Assembly: GCA_009763385.1 (NCBI GenBank)
Contig: CM019823.1
Span: 48,811,528 to 48,875,527 of the forward strand
DNA: 64,000 nt
Source of the DNA: Coix lacryma-jobi var. lacryma-jobi
Lineage: Eukaryota; Streptophyta; Magnoliopsida; Poales; Poaceae
Direction of reading: 5' to 3'
Part shown: piece after piece, positions 56,012 through 64,000 of the stretch
Layout: every line of letters starts with the position of its first letter
Position numbering within the stretch: position 1 is the stretch's first letter
Notes under the pieces: model-generated
What the model saw: the letters and a program-made list of their open reading frames with translations, nothing else
What the model was told of the DNA's origin: nothing
Database searches by the model: none
Translations under genes and position numbers: made by a program

Positions 56012-56924
56012 CTGTAAGAAGTTTACCCACACATATTTTCCATTAGTTTGAGAACAACTTTTATTAAGAAAACGCGACGAATAATCATAAGGAAGGAAGT
56101 AAGATTAATGCAAGATTATATGATCATGATGCATGCACGTTACATACGTCCTCACTGCCTAACAATCTAACGGCTAGACGGTGGCATACACGTTCACTCA
56201 TAGCGTTAACTAGACGTACTACGCGTTCGTAGTTAGTGTAGCTGCAGAAAATCATTTCAGCTCTGCCCACAATATGAATATCATGCATTGCTGAAATTAA
56301 ATCTAATACTAACTTAGGTTTACACCCGGTATACACGTAAGCAGTATATGCACCCATCAGAATAGTATTGCTCCCATAATTAAGTACCTTCACATATACC
56401 TGTATGTAACAAGTATACATTCCGATACCAAACAAGCACACCCCTAGATCGGCGGTTGTCCAACCATGCTCTCACTTACTTTACACTACCCATTCCTGAA
56501 ATCTACCCGCAATTAAATACCTTCGCTTGTACTCGTGTGCATACGGGCACAGGCTCCAGTACCAAACTAGCTCTCCCCTAGACCAACGTTTGTTTGGTCA
56601 TGCACTCACAACTCCCTGATTACCTTGGCGAAGAGGCAAATTGATCCATTCATTACTACTCCGAGGAATAGCATCCATACAATTCCACACTGCCGTATGG
56701 ACAACAGTACAATGGAAATATAAACATGATGCATAACCCTCCAAGTCAGTACTTTAATAGCCACCTATGTTCCTATTGGGCAGAAGGACTTGATCATTGG
56801 CACACCTTAATCTTTATCAATAAAGTTTTTCAGATCCTACTATAGCTATAAGTTTTGGCAAATAGAAAATTTCATTTGAAAATACAGTTTTCCAAATAGA
56901 ATTATGAACAGTAACGCTAACCAC
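56012..56924 (-). other. Tekay 5' leader
   Basis: About 0.9 kb of non-coding sequence between the primer-binding site and ORF0. A 105-residue frame at 56124-56441 has no recognised domain. It ends in TTCTTACAG just before the ORF0 ATG, consistent with a possible leader intron (inference). Confidence 0.55.
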
Positions 56925-56938
56925 GCTCCGATGCCAGC
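56925..56938 (-). promoter_or_regulatory. Primer-binding site of the Tekay element
   Basis: The minus strand after the LTR end ...TGTCACA reads GCTGGCATCGGAGC, a variant of the initiator-tRNA-Met site TGGTATCAGAGC with two changes. Confidence 0.7.
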
Positions 56939-59900
56939 TGTGACAGAACCGACCAATTTATACAAGATTAAGCACCGAATCCCCGCTTTCGCAGAGATTA
57001 ACAGATACTTAAGCTCGTACAAACCCGGTAGTCCGAAAATCTCGAAGGATTTCAAGTCATTCAACTTTAACCAAGATCGTAATAGATTAGCGTACATGTC
57101 CACAAATCACATTCAGTTCGCACATAGTTCAAATACATCGGAGTTTAACAGTTATTACAAACCATAGTTCGAAATTCAAGAGCAGAAGCAACATAGTTTT
57201 GAAACACCAGTTTTCAGTTCACAATACAGTGCCATCGCCTGATCAGTCCACAAAAGCATCAGGAGAGAATAAGAAATGACCATGCCCTTGGTCTATTCAT
57301 CACCCGGGACGGGGTACAGGCAGTTCTCGCAATAACCGTAGAAGCATTGCCCATCTGCAACAACAAAAGGGATAGAACCCTGAGTACGAGAAGGTACTCA
57401 GCTAGACTTACCCGTCATAAACCAGAAATAAAAGACACCAAGGAGTATGCAAGGCTATATCTGGGGATTGGCCATACTTAATTTTTGCATAAAAGCATTT
57501 TATAAAGAAATACACATTATTTAAGTAAGAGCAGTTACTTTTAAGTAATCAACCTGTTTAACTAGATTTGCACATGATTTAGAGCAAGCACTTGGCTAAT
57601 TAATCAAGCAAGAGTGACTATTTCATCAATAGCCTTTCATATTCAACAGCATAACCATCATTAGTTCCATAAGTTACTACGGTAACACATGCCCAGTCAA
57701 GTTACTCACTATCCAGGAGCGATGGCGATTATAATCGATTTCTACCAGCTGGGAATAAAGTGTCACACACTCGCCCGATCACACCCTGCCAGGCGGCCGT
57801 CGGCGACCAATTCAGGAGGTTCGAGAACACAGCACGCGGGACGGCCATGGGCCATTCTACACCGGGGGTTATCTCAATGCCAGGTCGCTCAAGCTATTAA
57901 CTGCCCACGGTCATGCCAGGTCGATCAGGCCCTGCCTGCCCTCGGACCATGCCAGGTTGATCAGAATAGTTGCCCACGGTACATATAAGGCCCTGGGTGT
58001 TAGGCGTCAACATCTCCATCACCGGCTCGAAAAACCTTACTCGGCTTCACGGGAGGTACCCGCACCTGCTCCGTTAAGTGATTGACGCGTTCAAAATGAC
58101 TGAGGTGTGCCTTCGTCGGATCCTAATCGACACAGACGGAAGATTACTAGCACACAGGACCCATGTCCTGCTGCTCCTACATCCCGCCCGGTCTCAGATT
58201 AATTATCACATGGTTATCTCCATGATAGCACGAGGCTAAACATGATTAGTATCCACCTATGTGCGGGAGACAGGATATCACCCGACTTTTACCGGTCTAA
58301 GCAGGGCTAAGCATATAACCGAGCCTAAACTAACAGGGATATTAAGATAGTAATTGCAGGTGGACAAGGATAATTAATCAATGCGACAACGGTGTCACTC
58401 AACTCCTATAACCTAATGCAACAAGCATATCAGGTTAACTTTGTAAACAGTAACTGCAAACCGTAGGAGTAAGATGCTCTGGGGCTTGCCTCGCTCAAAG
58501 TCTGAAGGTCGGTGATCGCGGCACTCCGGCAGGTCTTCAACGTCTCCTTCCGGGACCTTCTCTTCCAGCGTCTCCTCCTGGCACCGCTCCTCGGGTGGCG
58601 GATCCTGAACCTCCGCTACCGATCCTGTATGATGCATAACATGAATAAATAACACGAATGCACGTGGGATGCATGGTGATGCAACATGGAGCAAGATATT
58701 TCAGGAGATAAGCACATGTCATCTACTAAGATAACTCAGGAGATAAGCACATGTCATCCACTGCTTTCTCTCCAACAAAGTAGTCAACATCATCCTACTG
58801 CTTACAAATGATCTCAACATCTACCCAACTACTTAACCTACCATAATCAACTTGCTAAGCTATGTTGTCACCACATCAAAGTTTACTTAATGAGTTTATT
58901 ACCCTCTAATTACTTGCTGAAATAAATCTAATTAAACAAGCCTATAACAGCAACCCATCCTAGACAGCTTCAGAAAAATCTACAAAAATTACTGGAAGTT
59001 AACAACACATAATCTAGCTCTCTGTCCAAATTTCACCCCATGTGGGCTTAGACTCCATCCTCCATGAAAAAGACAAACTCTACCATGAAAAGGTGCTTTG
59101 AACTACACACCCTAGCAAAAAGTGTCAAACAACAGATTTCTTATTTTTCCACTGAACTTCTTAGCACAAGAGCAGTGTGCATAAATTCTCAGGTTCACAT
59201 TCCTCATATTTTAATTACTACAAAATAAACAAGGAAACAGCATTTAATCATTTTAATTACTACTGTCAATTTACTCCACAGAGCAACTCTATATTATATT
59301 TTTCCCAGAAACTACTCCTCAATACAAACCTAACAAAACCAGAATCACATTTTTCTGAGCTATACACAGTTTACTATGCATTTAACAAGAATTCAGCTTA
59401 AACATGAATTAAATATAACCACACAGAAAATTATCACAAACTGGACATATCATATTTTTCATTCATAGAACTCATCACAACAAACCTAACAAAACTTGTT
59501 TCACCTTTTTAGCATTTACAGATTGCAAGATATGAATTAAACAAGCAATTCAAATATTTCTGAAAACTATTTAAACAAAACCCTGAAAAACTCCCTAACC
59601 TAAACTGCTAGACGCACCCAAACTGCTGCACCCAGACTCACTGACAAGCGGGACCCGAGCCACTGACTCGCGGGCCCTCGGGTCAAACTGACCCCACCTG
59701 TCATCCCCACCGAGACAGGGGAGGAGTTGACTGCGGCGGAGCTCGCCGTCGGCGACCTCTCCGGCGAAACCAACCCCACCGGCGGACTCCCCTTCTCCTT
59801 CCGCACCCGATGGTGCCCCTATTCGGCTCAGCGCATGCGCAGATCGAGGTCGCCGTCGACGATGGCGGACACGGCGGCGCGGCCCTAGCTACGTCGGCCG

Positions 59901-61242
59901 GCTCCGGCCTCGACGAGCCAAACGGACTCCCGATTCCTACTCCAGCGACCTCCACAACCCTAACCCGAGGCTCAGAAGCTAGGGTTCTTGCTCCGAGTGC
60001 CCGCGACCACGGCCATGCCAACTCCGGCGACCATGGCGAGCGGCGGACGGCGGCGTACTAGCACTACCAAACCCTAATCGGCCAAACCAACTCCCCCTTC
60101 TTCCTCCGCGGACCTCACCGACTCTCGAACGGGGGCTATGGCAACATGAAACCACGGGACGGAGGCCGGCCACGGCGAACCGAGCTCGGCGGTCATGGCG
60201 GCCATGGCGGCGGCTCATCCCGGGGCTTGCCTAGGGTTTCCTATGGAGCGCTAAGGGTAGCACGAGGTGCGGGAGCTCACGGCGAAGCTTGGTGGGTGGT
60301 TGGATGGACGGTGCGGTGGCGGGACGGCGGCGAACGGCGGCGGCGCTGCCGTTTTCCCCTTTTCCGCTCGGGCTCCGGCGAGAGAGAAAGCGAGAGCGTG
60401 AGAGACAGAATGGAGGGAGTGCGGCTTCGGCAGGGGCGAGGGCGAGCTTGTGCTTGCCACGCCGCGCGCGGATGCTGCGTCCCCGGCCGGATCGCGCCAC
60501 GCAGCGGACGTGTTCTGCGCGCGGTCGGCCACGACCGGCGTCGATTCAAACTGAATTGGTCGAATTCAGTTGCTAATGGCCGACTGACGGCCGAACTTTG
60601 GCCGCGATTAACTCCTAATCCATTCGATGAAAAGCTAACCCACTTGCTCCATTGCTTAGAGCTACATGCCAGCTACAACTTTGATTACAAGATCAGGCTT
60701 TGGTTCGGCTTAGATTGCTCTCAAAAACGCTCCAAAGATGGCTAGGCAGAACTGTTTTGACAGTTAGGACTTAGAAGAATTTTCTAAGTCTAATCTTCCC
60801 CATTTCTGCCTTGTGGGTCCTAAAACTCCTTGTTAAACCCATTTTCATGAGTTGGGCCTTAAACACTTTTTGTTCTACTCTAATTTTTACACTATTTTGG
60901 TTAAGGGCCCATAGCCATAGAAAGCTTCTATCAAGAAGGTCTTAGTTAGTCAAACAAAAGGACTCCTAGGGCTCTATTAAGGCAACTAGGGTTAAAGGCT
61001 TGGTTAGCCAAAATGACCAACATCAACCTAGCTTCATTTTGACTCCCTATCAAGGTTCAGCTACTTAGGAGACTTAAACACTCCACAAACAATTCAAACA
61101 ATCATCACTTCAAGCATAACATCACAAGTGCACACATGAAATGACACTTTACAAAAAGGAATGCAACATGGCATGATGAGGCTTTATGCTTATGAGATGT
61201 CAAGTTATGCATTTAGGATTGCTTAACACCTAGGGTGTTACA
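56939..61242 (-). repeat. Tekay 5' LTR, 4304 bp
   Basis: Same length and ends as the 3' LTR. Differences seen are scattered substitutions, mostly transitions. Followed by CCATT at 61243-61247. Confidence 0.95.
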
Positions 61243-61442
61243 CCATTTGGGCCCTGCTGAGTGGGCTTGGCCTCTGGTGGGTCCATATGTCCAAATTTGG
61301 TTCAAATCCTGCATTCAAATAAAATTCTATGGACATGTGGAATTTGGTTAGTTTGAAACCTATTTGACTACATTTCATGCCTTTTTGGTGAATTTTAGGG
61401 TAAAATGTTGATGGTAAAATAGGTGTTTAAGGACCATCAACA

Positions 61443-61455
61443 AACTCCCCCAAGC
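61443..61455 (-). promoter_or_regulatory. Polypurine tract of the gag-protease Gypsy
   Basis: Minus strand GCTTGGGGGAGTT directly precedes the LTR start TGTTGATGG. Upstream on the minus strand lies GCTCGAGGACGAGCAACAGG, the same kind of signature as at 4935-4960. Confidence 0.85.
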
Positions 61456-62007
61456 TAACCTGTTGCTCGTCCTCGAGCAACAATGCGGTTCAAGCATTAA
61501 GCATGAAATAAGTAGCAAAATTAAGATGTATGCAAGTGCATATTGTATAGTGAGAAATAACTTAGCATATATCATTAATCATAGTAGTGTGGGGCTTATA
61601 GCTTTTCACTTCAAACATGCAAGAGTGAAACAAAGTAGTAGATAGGAAACTTTTATCTCGCTTAGGTTTAACTAGGATTCTGTCTGGAGGTTTTAAGGTT
61701 TTCAAAAGATAAAAACTTGCTTAAGTCCTCCAAGATTCACTCAATCACTCAATGGTGTTTAAATCATCACTTAGGCCAAAATGTAGCCTTTCCTATTTCT
61801 AAAGTATGATATGTGGAGTTATAGGTAGGCTAAGAATCATGAGCAAATTGCCTGATGTTTATTGCTAAGCTAGACACTCAGATCATAAGGAGCAGCAAAT
61901 CATAAAAATTGATCAAGATGTGCATGTGTGGTTAAGTGGGAGTGTATGGAGAGATATTTCATAATCCTTCCTAGTTAATCTCTGGGGGTCTAGAGCTAAT
62001 GACAACT

Positions 62008-62051
<44 letters not shown>

Positions 62052-63183
62052 TACATAGTGAGTAGACAAAAGGATGTGTCCTGACATTTACTTAGGACAT
62101 AGTCCTCTCTTGAGCTATTTTGCTCCTCACTTTCTTAGGACATAGTCCTTTCTTGAGCTACTTTGCTCTCTTTTTTTTATATCTCTCTTTCTTAGCTCTA
62201 GATTTCCCTAGATATCTATAGGAAAGGATTTCAGAAATGAAAAAGGGGGGAAAGGGAGAAATGCTTATTCCCAGTGTAGGAATAGCATAAGGCTAGCAAT
62301 GGGATGTTTGGCAGGGTATTGCATATCTCCAGTGTAGAGAATAAGCAATTTATTTGGTGGTTGCAAACTTCCAAAGTGGAGAGTAGGCAATTTATGGTGG
62401 GTGTGTGTGAATCTTGATTCAAAAGATATGATAAGCTTCTCTACTAAGATCTATGAGGTCTAACAAAGCTCAACACAAACAAAGCTCTTTGTGGTTTTGA
62501 CTAATGACTAACAAATATTTGGCTGGTGGTGGGATGGGACAAAATCCAGGAGGAACTTTTAGCAAGGTTTTCATAATTTTTTTAAAAGAAATCCTCCAGA
62601 TTAAGTCCTAATTTCACTTTAGCAAGTTTAAAGAATTACTCCATTTCTTACCAACTTTATTCACTAAGCACGATTTCAGTTAAAGCATGTGCATTCCACA
62701 AAAGCTACAACTTAGATAAGACCAGTTATTCAAACCATAACAATAGCATTTGCATGACATATTTCAAATCTTATTCAGGTTTCAACTTGTTTAAGCAGAT
62801 TTTATCAATTTTATTCATGGAATGGTTATTTAGGCAAGCATGTGACATTCAAAAGATATAGAATTTAAGAACCGAATGTAAAGAGTGTAGGCTTGAGACA
62901 TACCTTATTGGAGCGGGGGTCTCCCCCAAGCTGGCTTCTTGCTTGGTGAAGGATCTTCTTCTTCTCAGTCGGAGCTCTTGTTCTCATTTTATTAAAAAGG
63001 AAAACTATCTAATGTTGTGAAAAGGGAAACTATCCTATGATATTTTATTGATCTAACTAAGTTAACATATACCTATGCATATAACTAATGATAACTGGTG
63101 ATTTTTTTTAGTTACATGCATGACATATGTTATTTATTCGAAAAGGGGAAATTGAAGGGAAAAATTAAAAGTAAAACCATACC
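61456..63183 (-). other. 3' untranslated region of the gag-protease Gypsy
   Basis: 1.7 kb without a coding frame. Includes a (TC)n run and a repeated TTTCTTAGGACATAGTCC (about 62085-62100 and 62133-62148). The space where RT, RNase H and integrase would sit in an autonomous element is absent. Confidence 0.65.
62010..62047 (+). repeat. (TC)n microsatellite
   Basis: About 19 TC units with one TTT interruption near the start. Confidence 0.95.
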
Positions 63184-64000
63184 TTAGGTCCATGGAGTTT
63201 CATCCTTATCGTGCGGATCTTCTTCCTTGGGTGCTTCCTCTCTAAGTACTCCATCGGGTTCTTCTTCTTTTGGCACCTCTCCTTTGTTATGTGAATCACA
63301 CAACTCAGGAGGTGGTTCTTTCTTTCTGTTCCACCTTGTTCTTCGGCGCCTCTTCTTGGTATGAACGGGCTTTGCATCCTGCATGTTAGCGGCATATGCG
63401 GAACCACGGGAGAAGGAGAATATTTCCTTCCTCCCTCCTAATGTCATTTGCATTTTACCACTTCCCACATATATGCAAGCATCAACAGTGTTTAAGAAGG
63501 GTCTACCTAAGATTAGAGGCACATCTTTCCTATTTCCCATATCTAGTATTATGAAATCAGTAGGAACATATGAACATCTAATATGAACACGTAAATCATT
63601 GACTATTCCTTCTACATAGCAAGTGGATTGATCAGCTAGCACAACATAGGCAGATGTGGATGACATGGGTGGAAAGAACGAGTTTTCATAAAAATCTTTA
63701 GATAGAATGTTCACACTCGATCCTAAATCACACATGGCATTTTTAAAGACTTCACCAAAGATTGAGCATCTAATTATGGGACTACCAGGATCACCCTTTT
63801 TAACAGTCATGGTTTGATCTTCATAATAGTTAAAATATTTTATTTCAACCATGTTTGCAGTTTCCATGTCAGGTTTAGCAGGAATTTTGCCAGGTTCAAA
63901 AGATGGTATGATAGCAGCAAGTTGAGCTAATTGGGTTTCTAACATCTTATTAAAGCTAAGTTGATTTTTCAGAGCAGATGAGAAATCTTCCAATTTAGCA
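63184..64000 (-). CDS. Gypsy gag-protease C-terminal part (partial)
   Basis: Open from the window edge; the first visible codons read AKLEDFSSALKNQLSFNK, so the N-terminal gag is outside. The aspartic protease domain has the Athila/Tat-type active site CDLGSSVNILSK (Asp-Leu-Gly instead of Asp-Thr-Gly), YVVLADQST, FIILDMGNRKDVPLILGRPFL and GSGKMQM. The remaining 70 residues are a basic patch (KKRRRRTRWNRKKE) and a Glu/Asp/Pro-rich tail ending at the stop at 63184-63186. It cleaves gag precursors in the living family. Unbroken over 272 codons. Confidence 0.75.
   Translation of the reverse strand, partial: AKLEDFSSALKNQLSFNKMLETQLAQLAAIIPSFEPGKIPAKPDMETANMVEIKYFNYYEDQTMTVKKGDPGSPIIRCSIFGEVFKNAMCDLGSSVNILSKDFYENSFFPPMSSTSAYVVLADQSTCYVEGIVNDLRVHIRCSYVPTDFIILDMGNRKDVPLILGRPFLNTVDACIYVGSGKMQMTLGGRKEIFSFSRGSAYAANMQDAKPVHTKKRRRRTRWNRKKEPPPELCDSHNKGEVPKEEEPDGVLREEAPKEEDPHDKDETPWT

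Larger units (their letters stand above)
45986..61242 (-). mobile_element. Complete Tekay/Del-type chromovirus, 15.3 kb
   Basis: Exact target duplication CCATT (45981-45985 and 61243-61247) within the LTR of the gag-protease Gypsy. Order on the minus strand: 5' LTR (61242-56939), PBS, leader, histone-tail ORF (56011-54992), gag, protease, reverse transcriptase, RNase H, integrase with chromodomain, PPT, 3' LTR (50289-45986). Both LTRs are 4304 bp and differ at about a dozen sites in the first 900 bp (roughly 1.3% by eye), making it the youngest datable insertion here. gag-pol carries six in-frame stops and one frameshift. Confidence 0.95.
44181..64000 (-). mobile_element. Gag-protease Gypsy element (3' part), split by the Tekay element
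   Basis: Minus orientation. The 3' LTR is 44181-45985 plus 61248-61442 (2000 bp). The polypurine tract is 61443-61455. The untranslated tail is 61456-63183 and the gag-protease frame runs from 63184 off the window. No reverse transcriptase or integrase lies between the protease and the tract, so the element as seen cannot mobilise itself. The 5' LTR is outside the window. Confidence 0.8.

Overview
This is a repeat-rich stretch of a grass (Poaceae) nuclear genome, most likely panicoid (sorghum, maize, Miscanthus or sugarcane relatives). The evidence is Sirevirus Copia elements with GGACAGTCC-type palindromes, Tekay/Del chromoviruses with LTRs of about 4 kb, Tat/Athila-type Gypsy elements, and one intact gene of the grass-expanded DUF1668 family. 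No RNA genes, CRISPR arrays or prokaryotic features were seen.

Layout. 1-768: 3' end of a Sirevirus (family B-like, + strand) lying in the gag of a minus-strand Sirevirus A. 769-3529: Sirevirus A copy 1 (gag start, PBS, 5' LTR). 3530-6307: 3' end of a Gypsy element with its LTR (4971-6307), followed by a Copia LTR tail to 6443. 6444-16342: the only non-LTR island. It holds the DUF1668 gene (7304-8488), a decayed two-exon LHY/REVEILLE-like MYB remnant (13387-13678), a PIF/Harbinger-like element (14181-14917), a hAT-like element (15554-16061) and GC-rich low-complexity blocks. 16343-20811: 5' half of a Tat-lineage Gypsy (LTR, PBS, gag, protease, RT, start of RNase H). It is fused head-on to 20812-23961, a minus-strand gag piece of Sirevirus A copy 2, which carries a solo Gypsy LTR (21312-22683).

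23962-39623: complete but decayed Sirevirus B (+), TSD CTTGT, two 2139-bp LTRs. A Tekay-type solo LTR (26040-29950, TSD AGAAA) sits in its 5' LTR. 39624-44180: Sirevirus A copy 2 resumes, with a solo Gypsy LTR (41870-43823) in its LTR. 44181-64000: 3' part of a minus-strand gag-protease-only Gypsy whose 3' LTR is split by a complete 15.3-kb Tekay chromovirus (45986-61242, TSD CCATT, two 4304-bp LTRs).

Six insertions can be read from flanking repeats and sequence continuity, giving a partial order of events. The most notable items are: (i) an intact 339-codon ORF upstream of gag in the Tekay element that begins with a near-exact copy of the histone H3 tail, in an element whose pol ends in a chromodomain; (ii) an array of seven 24-bp dyads in Sirevirus LTRs whose arms differ between units yet stay complementary; (iii) a duplicated Sirevirus A insertion sharing the same flank; (iv) a 1.8-kb inverted LTR pair. 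Domain and family names come from recognition of motifs, not from database searches.
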